From the NCBI RefSeq assembly GCF_025369935.1, contig NZ_CP104467.1, positions 4,533,001 through 4,597,000 on the forward strand: 64,000 nt of DNA, given 5' to 3'. The DNA is from Paenibacillus andongensis. GTDB taxonomy: Bacteria; Bacillota; Bacilli; Paenibacillales; NBRC-103111. Both the position numbers and the translations under genes were made by a program. Of this stretch, positions 44,167-51,965 are shown piece by piece (positions within the stretch are counted from its first letter, which is position 1; each line of letters begins with the position of its first letter). The notes under the pieces are model-generated. The model was not told where the DNA came from. It saw only the letters and a program-made list of their open reading frames with translations, and searched no databases.

Positions 44167-45144
44167 TTAATAAGAACGATTTCCGATAAAATGTGCAATT
44201 TCAATGAGATCTTTCTTAGCTTGAACATTTGGCAGCTTGTCCAGAGAAGCTATGGCCTTATCAAGATACTTCTGAGAAAGTATCTCTGCTTTATTTATCC
44301 CTTCACTGCCACGGATCATATCCAAGAATCTGCTTACATCAGTTTGTCCATCCAACTTATGAATACGGTCTAATTCCGATAAAATGAGCGGCTTCAAAGA
44401 TGGATCCTGCATCGCGAGCAGGACAGGTAGCGTTATGTTTCCTTGTTTGACATCGCTGCCCGGCGGTTTCCCTATTTGCTTTTCCGTTCCGATTAAATCC
44501 AAAATATCATCGCGGATTTGAAACACCATTCCTACGTTATAGCCAAAAGCATACAGTTTGCTGCTTATCCAGGCGGGTGCATCCGCTGCCATCGCTCCTA
44601 ATTGGCATGAAATGGCAATTAGCAGTGCCGTTTTACGTCTAATCCGTAATAAGTAATCTCGTATTGTTTGTTCGGAGTGGAAAAAGAAACGAATCTGTTC
44701 CATTTCCCCAATCGACATCTCTACGATGGCTTTAGACATAATTTGATGGACTGCCGGCTTATGAATTTGGGTAATGACTCCTAAAGCTTTGGCAAAAATA
44801 TAATCCCCCGTGAACATAGCAATCCGATTATCCCACTTGGATCGGACCGTCAGTTGTCCGCGTCTTGTGTTTGCATCGTCAATTACATCATCATGAACAA
44901 GCGATGCCATATGAATCAGCTCGAGAGGTACTGCGACATGCTTCATCGTTTGGAGCTGATAGTTCCCAAACTCGCCTGAAAGCAAAACAAAGACGGGGCG
45001 AATCCGCTTCCCTCCCGCTTTCAGTAAGTGCATTGAAGTTTCACGAAGCATTGCATGATCTGTATACACGCTTTCTTCAAGCTCTTTTTCAATAGCAGCT
45101 ATATCCTTTTTCTTTCTTGTATAGATTTCCATTAAATTTTTCAT
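44167..45144 (-). CDS. hepT: Heptaprenyl diphosphate synthase, catalytic subunit (component II)
   Basis: Makes the menaquinone side chain together with HepS. 325 residues. First aspartate-rich motif LVHDDVIDDANTRRGQ, second FQIRDDILDLIG, plus AGGKRIRPVFVLLSG and GDYIFAKAL. The start at ATG 45144 overlaps the mqnA stop (ATGA), so the two are coupled. An in-frame GTG/ATG extension upstream has no good ribosome site. Separated from hepS here by four menaquinone genes. Confidence 0.94.
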   Translation of the reverse strand: MKNLMEIYTRKKKDIAAIEKELEESVYTDHAMLRETSMHLLKAGGKRIRPVFVLLSGEFGNYQLQTMKHVAVPLELIHMASLVHDDVIDDANTRRGQLTVRSKWDNRIAMFTGDYIFAKALGVITQIHKPAVHQIMSKAIVEMSIGEMEQIRFFFHSEQTIRDYLLRIRRKTALLIAISCQLGAMAADAPAWISSKLYAFGYNVGMVFQIRDDILDLIGTEKQIGKPPGSDVKQGNITLPVLLAMQDPSLKPLILSELDRIHKLDGQTDVSRFLDMIRGSEGINKAEILSQKYLDKAIASLDKLPNVQAKKDLIEIAHFIGNRSY

Positions 45145-46004
45145 TCCGTCACCCGTGCGTTCTTTTTCTCTGACCATAGCCCAATGCTTACCGGCTTCGG
45201 CAGGAAACCAAGCTCATAGCAGTACTTGTAATACATTGCAAGACCTTCCCATTGCTCCGATGCGAAGTCATAACATAGCGTATGAAAATAATGATGCCAA
45301 TATTGAGATGTCCCGCCTACTGTACTTTGTGCTTCGCGTATCATCTCTTCCGGATTTTTGTGTGCCTTTGTTTTACTTGCCATAAAGGCCTCAAACGCCG
45401 CTGCAACTAATGCCGGATACTTTTGAGTTGTCTCTTTACGAATCGCCCATACAGCGAATGACATCCATTGTCCTGTCCATTTGGCCCATTCTTGCCCAAG
45501 ATCCGTAATCATATACGTTTTATTGCGCCAACTCTCTTTAATTGCATCGTCTCCGATCAATAAAGCCCCGTCTGCTTTTTCCATCATCTCTTCTAAATTG
45601 GGTTTCGCAAATTCATAAGTCGGATTCCCGTTATAGAATTTCTGGAGAATGATTTTGAGTAAATTCACTGACGTAGCTGAGGTTGTTGGCAGCACAATAT
45701 GCCCATTCGCAATTTCGCGTAATGGCTTTTCATGGAACAGCAGAATGGAATTCACCTCTCCATAGGCACTAACGGAAAGATCCGGGTATAGCACATAATT
45801 TTCAAAGGATTCTCCGTAAGCAAAGGAAGAAATAGGCCCCATATCGATGTTCCCAGCAGCCATTTCTCGATTCAGTGAGGTAGGGACTTGTTCAATAATG
45901 TCGACCTCTGAGCTGTTCATTAGTTCAGGAAAGTAATAGTAGATCGGCCAAACGTTTGTATAATTAATCCGGCCAATTCGTATTTTAGGGTCTAGGTTGC
46001 TCAT
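45141..46004 (-). CDS. mqnA: Chorismate dehydratase MqnA (futalosine pathway)
   Basis: Dehydrates chorismate to 3-[(1-carboxyvinyl)oxy]benzoate, the entry step of futalosine-dependent menaquinone synthesis. 287 residues of a periplasmic-binding-protein-like fold: IGRINYTNVWPIYYYFPE, DMGPISSFAYGESFENYVL, LPTTSATSVNLLKIIL and ALLIGDDAI. ATG at 46004 with GGGGAG 6 nt upstream; it overlaps ubiX by 20 nt. Its presence beside menG, ubiA and ubiX is the main evidence that this organism uses the futalosine route. Confidence 0.92.
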   Translation of the reverse strand: MSNLDPKIRIGRINYTNVWPIYYYFPELMNSSEVDIIEQVPTSLNREMAAGNIDMGPISSFAYGESFENYVLYPDLSVSAYGEVNSILLFHEKPLREIANGHIVLPTTSATSVNLLKIILQKFYNGNPTYEFAKPNLEEMMEKADGALLIGDDAIKESWRNKTYMITDLGQEWAKWTGQWMSFAVWAIRKETTQKYPALVAAAFEAFMASKTKAHKNPEEMIREAQSTVGGTSQYWHHYFHTLCYDFASEQWEGLAMYYKYCYELGFLPKPVSIGLWSEKKNARVTE

Positions 46005-46596
46005 TGTTATCTCCCCATCTTCGGTACAAGGAATGTTCAATGTCCATGCTGTCCAGCACTTTACCCACCAAAAAATCGACCATCTCATCGATTGAGCGCG
46101 GACGATTATAAAAGGCCGGCATAGCCGGAAGCATGCGTACGCCCATTCTCGACAAGGTTAACATGTTCTCCAAATGTATGGCGTGCAATGGCGTTTCCCT
46201 TGGCACCAGGATTAATTTTCTTCCTTCTTTGAGCATGACATCTGCTGTTCGTTCCAATAAATTATCGGATGAACCATGTGCGATCCCTGATAAAGTTCCC
46301 ATTGAGCAAGGAATAACAACCATGCCCTTGGTCCGAAAAGATCCACTGGCCACGGTTGCCCCTATATCAGCAATTGGATGATAGTCAAAAGAACCTGCAC
46401 GCCCGCCAAAATGTTCCTGCAGCATTTCTTGTCGTTTGCTTGCGTTCCAATCCAATTCATCATGCAGCACTCTCCAGCCTGCATCCGTAATGATTAGATG
46501 TACACTTAAACCTTGATCCAGCAATATTTGGCTGAGCCGCACGCCATAAATAGCACCACTAGCACCAGTGATTCCTACAACCCAATTGCCGCTCAT
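45985..46596 (-). CDS. ubiX: UbiX-type flavin prenyltransferase
   Basis: Makes prenylated FMN, the cofactor of UbiD-type decarboxylases. 203 residues. VVGITGASGAIYGVRLSQIL at the N-terminus (FMN site), VVIPCSMGTLSGIAHGSSDN and LVPRETPLHAIHLENMLTL are typical. In the futalosine pathway a UbiD-like enzyme removes the carboxylate of dihydroxynaphthoate, and UbiX would supply its cofactor; no ubiD is in this window. It overlaps ubiA by 4 nt (ATGA). Confidence 0.92.
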   Translation of the reverse strand: MSGNWVVGITGASGAIYGVRLSQILLDQGLSVHLIITDAGWRVLHDELDWNASKRQEMLQEHFGGRAGSFDYHPIADIGATVASGSFRTKGMVVIPCSMGTLSGIAHGSSDNLLERTADVMLKEGRKLILVPRETPLHAIHLENMLTLSRMGVRMLPAMPAFYNRPRSIDEMVDFLVGKVLDSMDIEHSLYRRWGDNNEQPRP

Positions 46597-47468
46597 GAAT
46601 GTTGACTCACTAACACATCAAGTAAGGTGAAGGCAAACATCACTAAGCTTAGTACACCGTTCATCGTGAAAAACGCTGTGTTCAATTTGGACAAGTCTTG
46701 CGGTGAGACAAGTCGATGTTCTTTATACAAAATAAAATAAGCGATAACGAGTCCAATTAAGTAAAACCAACTCAAATGCGTAATGAAAAACAATGTAACC
46801 AAACCAACGGCCGTAAGAACATGCAGGACACGAGCGGTATTCAAGGCAGCCTTGATCCCGAATCGGCTAGGTAATGAATGAAGACCTTCATTCCGGTCAA
46901 ACTCTGCATCTTGACAGGCATAAATCAGATCGAAACCAGCGCTCCAACAGACTACCGTCAAGTAAAAAATAATAGAAGACCATGTAAATTGCCCGGTTAC
47001 GGCAACCCAGCCCCCAAGTGGAGCTAACCCTAATGTCAATCCTAATACAAAGTGGCAAGTCCACGTAAATCTTTTGGTGTATGAGTAAAAGACAAGAAAA
47101 AACACTGCAATTGGCAGCAGTTTCATGGATAAAGAGCTTAAATTAGACGTTGCCCAGAAAAGCATTGCAAACGAAATAATAATATAGATAATTACCTGTT
47201 GAATGGAGATAAGACCCGCGGGTATGGCTCGATTCTCTGTCCTTGGATTTCTTTTATCAATGGCTTTATCAATGACACGATTCAAGGCCATCGCTGCAGT
47301 TCGTGCTCCAACCATAGCTAGCGTTATCCAACCGATCTGGGCCCAGCTAGGCAGATGTCCAATTAATACGACTGAGCCTAGAATGGCTCCCATGAAAGCA
47401 AAAGGCAATGCAAACACACTGTGCTCAAATTTAATCATTTCCAAAAATATTTTCAATTTAGTAAACAT
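46593..47468 (-). CDS. UbiA-family menaquinone prenyltransferase (MqnP-like)
   Basis: A 291-residue polytopic prenyltransferase with about eight membrane segments. First metal motif NRVIDKAIDKRNPRTENRAIP (about residues 63-83) and second YACQDAEFDRNEGLHSLPSRFG. It attaches the heptaprenyl chain to the naphthoate head group. In this operon it is most likely the futalosine-pathway enzyme (MqnP) rather than MenA; assignment by context. Confidence 0.88.
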   Translation of the reverse strand: MFTKLKIFLEMIKFEHSVFALPFAFMGAILGSVVLIGHLPSWAQIGWITLAMVGARTAAMALNRVIDKAIDKRNPRTENRAIPAGLISIQQVIIYIIISFAMLFWATSNLSSLSMKLLPIAVFFLVFYSYTKRFTWTCHFVLGLTLGLAPLGGWVAVTGQFTWSSIIFYLTVVCWSAGFDLIYACQDAEFDRNEGLHSLPSRFGIKAALNTARVLHVLTAVGLVTLFFITHLSWFYLIGLVIAYFILYKEHRLVSPQDLSKLNTAFFTMNGVLSLVMFAFTLLDVLVSQHS

Positions 47469-47475
47469 ATGCTGA

Positions 47476-48231
47476 CTACACTCCTGATTTCGTTTTCCCC
47501 TTAGTGCCTATATGCAAAGCTGCAACTCCACCTGTTAAGGGGTGCGCCTGTACATGTTCCAATCCTTGCTTCGTAAAAATAGCGGCTAACTGTTTATGAT
47601 CCGGAAAATGGATCAATGATTCCGGCAGCCACTTGTACTGCTCGTACTTCTTTACAATTAGCTTGCCCAAAAAAGGGAGGACACGTTGAAAATAAAAATA
47701 ATAAATGGACTTAAATGGTTGCCAAGTTGGCTTAGAGAGCTCTAAAGACACAACTAGCCCTCCTGGCTTAACGACACGCTGCATTTCACGGATGACCTGC
47801 TCCAAATCGGGAACGTTACGAAGCGCAAATCCGATCGTTGCGTAATCAAACGTATTGTCGTCAAACGGAAGACTCATTGCATTGCCTTGAATGAGCTCAA
47901 TCTGCTGATCCAAGTGAAGCTGCTTGATTTTCACTGCACCGTAATCCAGCATGTTTTGGCTAAAATCCAGCCCAACCATCTTACCGCTTCCACTTGCCTG
48001 AGCAAGACTGATCGTCCAGTCACATGTGCCGCAGCACAAGTCAATGGCTGTCTCCCCAGGCTGCACGTTCATCTTCTTCATTGTGAATTTACGCCATGCT
48101 TTATGCCTGCGGAAACTTAGAATACTGTTCATAAGATCATATTTGGGTGCAATACTTTCAAAGACAGAGTGAACGAACTCTTCTTTGGTTTTGGTTGTAT
48201 TCGATTTGGTATTTGTTTTTGTCATATTCAT
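47476..48231 (-). CDS. menG: Demethylmenaquinone methyltransferase
   Basis: Last step of menaquinone synthesis. 251 residues, class I SAM methyltransferase of the UbiE/MenG family: FVHSVFESIAPKYDLMNSIL, AIDLCCGTCDWTISLA (SAM loop), GNAMSLPFDDNTFDYATIGF, LRNVPDLEQVIREMQRVVKPGG. ATG at 48231 with GAGGTG 9 nt upstream. Next to hepS as in B. subtilis. Confidence 0.95.
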   Translation of the reverse strand: MNMTKTNTKSNTTKTKEEFVHSVFESIAPKYDLMNSILSFRRHKAWRKFTMKKMNVQPGETAIDLCCGTCDWTISLAQASGSGKMVGLDFSQNMLDYGAVKIKQLHLDQQIELIQGNAMSLPFDDNTFDYATIGFALRNVPDLEQVIREMQRVVKPGGLVVSLELSKPTWQPFKSIYYFYFQRVLPFLGKLIVKKYEQYKWLPESLIHFPDHKQLAAIFTKQGLEHVQAHPLTGGVAALHIGTKGKTKSGV

Positions 48232-48244
48232 CTTGGATGTCACC

Positions 48245-49111
48245 TCAAATTTCTTCTAGCACTTTGGGCTGCTTCGCTGAGAATCGAAGAAACGGCTCCC
48301 CAATGTGAAACAGTTCACTTATTAGTTTATCCGATTCAAGTTGCTGTACTTTGGACTGTAATTGCTTGGTGTGAGATTCCAGCATCTGATAAAGCTGCGA
48401 AGTAATATTATATTTATGAATGAGTGTACGAAGTCTGGCTTGATCGGATTCTTCCGCGTGCAACTGCTTCCGTTCTTCTTTCGTACCATGCTGCAGAATG
48501 TGCCAGAATCCCCAGCTGTCCTTGAAATTCGCCGCAGATTCAATACGGAAAATTTCTTCAAATATGACCTCACACTTTGCATAGCTTCTCAGAATATCTG
48601 GCCATGCTTGATCATACACCTCAGTCATAAATTCAGAGAAAGACAAAAACAGCTGAGATTTAATTTCCACGGTTAGGTGGATGTAATCTTCTGCCGTCAA
48701 TTTCAATTGCTTCATTTTCATGTAGATATTCATCTTGAGTCGGTTGACTTCACAGATTGCATTCGACAACTGCTTAATCATCTCGATCTGGCCAGCCTGA
48801 GCAAGGAGATTGTAAAAGCGGGAACTGAAATAATCCCCTGCAAGAACTTTTAGCTGCCTTGATCTTGCTGCTTTTTTCTCTTTGACCTCATTGGAAGCTG
48901 TAACCAAATCATGGGTATCGAGCGCTAGTTGAACAAGCGACGTAGCTAGCGTATACAACTCGCTTGAAGAACTAAACTTACTGTTTCCGTTCAAGAATGC
49001 AAACAACAGACGTGTGCGAAGCTCCGGAAAATCGGGCAAGTCTGTGTGAGTTTGAATCATATCATACTCTGTGTATTGCTTAGCGATCTCTGGGATCCGA
49101 TAAGAATTCAT
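48245..49111 (-). CDS. hepS: Heptaprenyl diphosphate synthase component I
   Basis: Regulatory, non-catalytic partner of HepT. 288 residues. The family pattern SSELYTLATSLVQLALDTHDLV and LKVLAGDYFSSRFYNLLAQ (a degenerate counterpart of the prenyltransferase Asp motif) is visible. ATG at 49111 with GGAGG 7 nt upstream. Order hepS-menG-...-hepT as in B. subtilis except for the inserted mqn-type genes. Confidence 0.9.
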   Translation of the reverse strand: MNSYRIPEIAKQYTEYDMIQTHTDLPDFPELRTRLLFAFLNGNSKFSSSSELYTLATSLVQLALDTHDLVTASNEVKEKKAARSRQLKVLAGDYFSSRFYNLLAQAGQIEMIKQLSNAICEVNRLKMNIYMKMKQLKLTAEDYIHLTVEIKSQLFLSFSEFMTEVYDQAWPDILRSYAKCEVIFEEIFRIESAANFKDSWGFWHILQHGTKEERKQLHAEESDQARLRTLIHKYNITSQLYQMLESHTKQLQSKVQQLESDKLISELFHIGEPFLRFSAKQPKVLEEI

Positions 49112-49207
49112 GCAAAAGCCTCCGTAACCGTGTGCCAAATCATTTATGTTCAAAATATGCTCAATTCAAGTCATTATATCATAACACGTAAATAGACGCA
49201 CATTTAA

Positions 49208-49741
49208 TTATAAGGGATATCTTTGCTGCCATTTTGAAGTGTATGTGATACGAAAACGGTTTTGTAATTGCTGTTCAAGTTGAATAAGGCTGAGTTCATT
49301 CGCATTCTTCTCCATATCTTTCCCATATTCTCGCTCTGCAACCATCGCCAGCACAAGCTGTGTAGATGTTGAATCTGTAACGCCAGAATAATCGATGACG
49401 CGAACCCATATTTGATTTACATTTTTCGTTTTCGTGATCATGGTTTGTGCGATGGTGTACAAATCTCGATAGACGGCTGCTGAATCTGCGTTTTTCGGTA
49501 AGCTCAAATCAAGGGACATGCGGGAGTTGCTCAGCTCGACTTTGCGAATCCGCAGCTGAAGTGGGACTTGAACAAGTAAATCTACCATATTATTATTTGT
49601 GAGCTCCCCTGCACGATTGCTTGACCAATTATGAGGCGAGCCTAGCCCCGTGGAACGATCCATCTTTGGAAGTACAGATAGACAGACGACCATAATAATA
49701 GATAGACCTAACGTCATCATAATACGCATCGACCATTGCAT
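49208..49741 (-). CDS. Small membrane-anchored protein of unknown function
   Basis: A 177-residue protein with an N-terminal membrane anchor (about residues 5-25), then a low-complexity linker and a domain of strands and helices (VELSNSRMSLDLSLPKN, VYRDLYTIAQTMITKTK, QIWVRVIDYSG). ATG at 49741 with GGAGGTG 7 nt upstream. I do not recognise a family. Size and plan resemble the protein at 1123-1653. It lies between mtrB and hepS, where B. subtilis has no gene. Probably a lipid-anchored or bitopic envelope protein. Confidence 0.7.
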   Translation of the reverse strand: MQWSMRIMMTLGLSIIMVVCLSVLPKMDRSTGLGSPHNWSSNRAGELTNNNMVDLLVQVPLQLRIRKVELSNSRMSLDLSLPKNADSAAVYRDLYTIAQTMITKTKNVNQIWVRVIDYSGVTDSTSTQLVLAMVAEREYGKDMEKNANELSLIQLEQQLQNRFRITYTSKWQQRYPL

Positions 49742-49826
49742 GAACAAGCACCTCCTACACTTTGAAAGCACAAAACGATATAACTACACATTCGATAATT
49801 CTAAGCCCTATACACCATTCTACATA

Positions 49827-49852
49827 GAAAAAAAGCAGGCTATGCCTGCTTT
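49827..49852 (-). terminator. Terminator of mtrB
   Basis: AAAGCAGGC / GCCTGCTTT with a 3-nt loop, then a run of Ts on the minus strand, 12 bp after the mtrB stop. It separates mtrB from the menaquinone operon. Confidence 0.88.
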
Positions 49853-49864
49853 AATAATTATAAA

Positions 49865-50113
49865 TTATTCTTCTGTGTCAATCGTACCGTATTTGGTCAT
49901 AATAATCGCCTTGCCTCTTACCTTTACCGCGGATGTATGCTCCGTGAACTGAGCAATCATAACTTCGCCCTTGTCCAGTTTTTCTGTATGATGAAAGCGA
50001 GTATCTTGACCACGAGTTAAACCAATTACATGTACACCATTATCTTTGGCTTTAATAACGAAATATTCATTGCCGTTCGTATTCGGATTATTTGATTTAT
50101 TCGATTGTTCCAT
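49865..50113 (-). CDS. mtrB: Tryptophan RNA-binding attenuation protein TRAP
   Basis: The 11-subunit ring protein that, with tryptophan bound, wraps RNA carrying NAG repeats and causes termination in the trp leader. 82 residues from ATG 50113, GGAGG 6 nt upstream. The core is nearly identical in pattern to B. subtilis Mtr[39 protein letters not shown] and [13 protein letters not shown], including the Lys/Arg residues used for RNA binding. A variable N-terminal tail ([14 protein letters not shown]) adds a few residues. In B. subtilis mtrB follows folE (mtrA); here folE is absent and a PAP2 phosphatase gene is upstream. Confidence 0.95.
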   Translation of the reverse strand: MEQSNKSNNPNTNGNEYFVIKAKDNGVHVIGLTRGQDTRFHHTEKLDKGEVMIAQFTEHTSAVKVRGKAIIMTKYGTIDTEE

Positions 50114-50191
50114 TTTCATCCTCCGTTCTTGCCCTAAACTACAATCCCAACCTTCATGATGCCAAAAAAAGCACCGGAAAGTCAACCAACC

Positions 50192-51118
50192 TTAAACAGT
50201 GATCTCATTGGAGGCAGCTTTCGTTCCTTTTTGGTAAAATTTCTTAAATGTCGTTGGCAGTATGTTTTTGGATCCTATCCGAATGAGTAAATCAGATAGC
50301 TTGACCGTGCCATATGCAAATAACATACCCGCGAATACATCGATCAGCCAATGAATTTGTAAGTACAAGGTTGAGAAAATGATTGCCGCGCAGTAGGTAA
50401 CCATCATCGTTTTGAATATACGGTCCTTTTCTCGTAGGGCGAGAAGAAGCATCGCAAAAGAGATGGATGTATGCATACTAGGGAAACAGTTCATCGTAGC
50501 GACAAGTAAAGAGTTTTCATCTGCAAAAACGCGGTGTAATAAATCAGGCTGCTTATTAACATACCAGACTTCATGCAGCAAAATTAAATTGTAAAAGGGC
50601 AAAATCAGCGGGAATTGCAGCATGTGACCGGATAAGGCATAAGAAAGCATTTTTTTAATACTGCGTGTCCAGAAACTCCTCACAATGCAGATCCACAAAG
50701 ATAAGACAAAGCCATAGTTATAAATCCAAACCATCGCCTTATCTAGAAAAGGAGACGCAATCCATCTCGCCCAGCCGCCTGTATTCAACGGAATTGCGTT
50801 CATATACGCATCCCAATGCCAAGGATGGCGGTTATTCTCAAACATCCAATTGGCGATTCTCCACCAGAAACCATTTCCCGTCCCGTAGAAGTAATAAAAT
50901 ACACCTAATAATGGAATACCAAAAAGGAAGAATCGTTTCCAATCCACGTCAACTTGGTCTTTGCGGATACCTAGCAAACAAATTAACAGCAGGATCCAAC
51001 ATTCCTTGCTCCAATTCCCAACCGTACCGATGCGCCAAACCAAGTAAATAGAAGCGATAATGCCAAACATCGTCCAATCTTGCGATTTCACGAGCGCGTT
51101 CAGTTTCAACTTATTCAA
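50192..51118 (-). CDS. PAP2-superfamily membrane phosphatase
   Basis: A 308-residue protein with about seven membrane segments. PAP2 motifs: CFPSMHTSISFAM (about residue 212, the PSxxH element) and LQIHWLIDVFAG (about residue 255). The first lysine-arginine motif is not obvious, as in the inositol-phosphoceramide-synthase-like branch. Substrate is likely a lipid phosphate such as undecaprenyl or phosphatidate; unproved. Position between hbs and mtrB differs from B. subtilis, where folE lies. Confidence 0.82.
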   Translation of the reverse strand: MNKLKLNALVKSQDWTMFGIIASIYLVWRIGTVGNWSKECWILLLICLLGIRKDQVDVDWKRFFLFGIPLLGVFYYFYGTGNGFWWRIANWMFENNRHPWHWDAYMNAIPLNTGGWARWIASPFLDKAMVWIYNYGFVLSLWICIVRSFWTRSIKKMLSYALSGHMLQFPLILPFYNLILLHEVWYVNKQPDLLHRVFADENSLLVATMNCFPSMHTSISFAMLLLALREKDRIFKTMMVTYCAAIIFSTLYLQIHWLIDVFAGMLFAYGTVKLSDLLIRIGSKNILPTTFKKFYQKGTKAASNEITV

Positions 51119-51182
51119 GACCGTTCCCCCTACATCTTCTAAGAAGTTCTATCTGTTTTCTGGAACAAGTCCTCATCATGAG

Positions 51183-51212
51183 AAAAAGACATCGGACTTT
51201 CGATGTCTTTTT
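51183..51212. terminator. Terminator after tRNA-Pro
   Basis: Perfect 12-bp stem AAAAAGACATCG / CGATGTCTTTTT with a 6-nt loop. On the minus strand it begins 6 nt after the tRNA 3' end; the A/T flanks suit either direction. Confidence 0.85.
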
Positions 51213-51217
51213 CATAA

Positions 51218-51291
51218 TCGGAGTAACACGATTCGAACGTGCGACCTCACCCACCCCAAGGGTGCGCGCTACCAGGCTGCGCCATACCCCG
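51218..51291 (-). tRNA. tRNA-Pro, anticodon GGG
   Basis: Cloverleaf read on the minus strand: acceptor CGGGGTA with TACTCCG (one G-U pair), D-stem GCGC/GCGC, anticodon stem CACCC/GGGTG with loop TTGGGGT so anticodon GGG, T-stem GCACG/CGTGT around TTCGAAT, discriminator A. No CCA is encoded: the sequence after the discriminator is TTATG. It serves codons CCC and CCU and depends on Cca for its end. Confidence 0.92.
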
Positions 51292-51370
51292 TTTGTAGCT
51301 CAGGTTTACTTATTCACTTTTGTAATTATAGTAGGAGATTTTGGAATTGTAAAGGCATTTTCTAATACCA

Positions 51371-51410
51371 ATAAATAAAGCCGCGACAGCTATTAAGCGG
51401 TCACGGCTTT
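51371..51410 (-). terminator. Terminator of hbs
   Basis: AAAGCCGTGAC / GTCGCGGCTTT stem (one G-T pair), then TTTATT on the minus strand, about 37 bp past the hbs stop. Confidence 0.8.
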
Positions 51411-51446
51411 GTTGTTATATAACGTTCAATAGTATGTAAAACGCAA

Positions 51447-51719
51447 TTATTGAATGCCATCTTTAAGTGCTTTACCAGGTTTGAAAGCTGGAATTTTGCT
51501 TGCTGGAATTTCGATTTCATCACCAGTCTGTGGATTACGTCCTTTACGAGCAGAACGTTCACGAACTTCAAAGTTACCGAATCCAACTAGTTGTACTTTA
51601 TCCCCGCCTTGCAGCGCTTCGGAAATTGCATCAAAAACAGCATCAACTGCTTTAGTTGCATCTTTCTTGGAAAGCTCAGAGGTTTCAGCAACCTTGTTAA
51701 TCAATTCAGATTTATTCAT
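51447..51719 (-). CDS. hbs: DNA-binding protein HU
   Basis: Histone-like nucleoid protein, 90 residues, starting [20 protein letters not shown]. Signature [21 protein letters not shown] and [17 protein letters not shown] are present. ATG at 51719, GGAGGTG 6 nt upstream; an upstream extension of 17 codons has no ribosome site. Neighbour of spoIVA as in B. subtilis. Confidence 0.97.
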   Translation of the reverse strand: MNKSELINKVAETSELSKKDATKAVDAVFDAISEALQGGDKVQLVGFGNFEVRERSARKGRNPQTGDEIEIPASKIPAFKPGKALKDGIQ

Positions 51720-51926
51720 GCCATTCACCTCCCCCCAAGATTTCTCACTTCCGTTACTTCCTGTTTTCACCGTTTCTTCAGAAAATATACATTATCCAAT
51801 GAAAAATCGTTGATTTTCTTAGTAAAAATGAACTTCGAAAGCAGACGAATAAATTTATAGTAATACACTCCGACAGCAATTTCAAGTATCGCTTTCCAAT
51901 TTATGTGGGTATTTATGCTATTTAAC

Positions 51927-51958
51927 GACAAAAAACACTCTTTTGAGTGTTTTTTGTC
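51927..51958. terminator. Terminator of spoIVA
   Basis: 14-bp perfect stem GACAAAAAACACTC / GAGTGTTTTTTGTC with a 4-nt T loop, just after the spoIVA stop. Poly-A/T tracts make it usable in both directions. Confidence 0.85.
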
Positions 51959-51965
51959 AACATAT

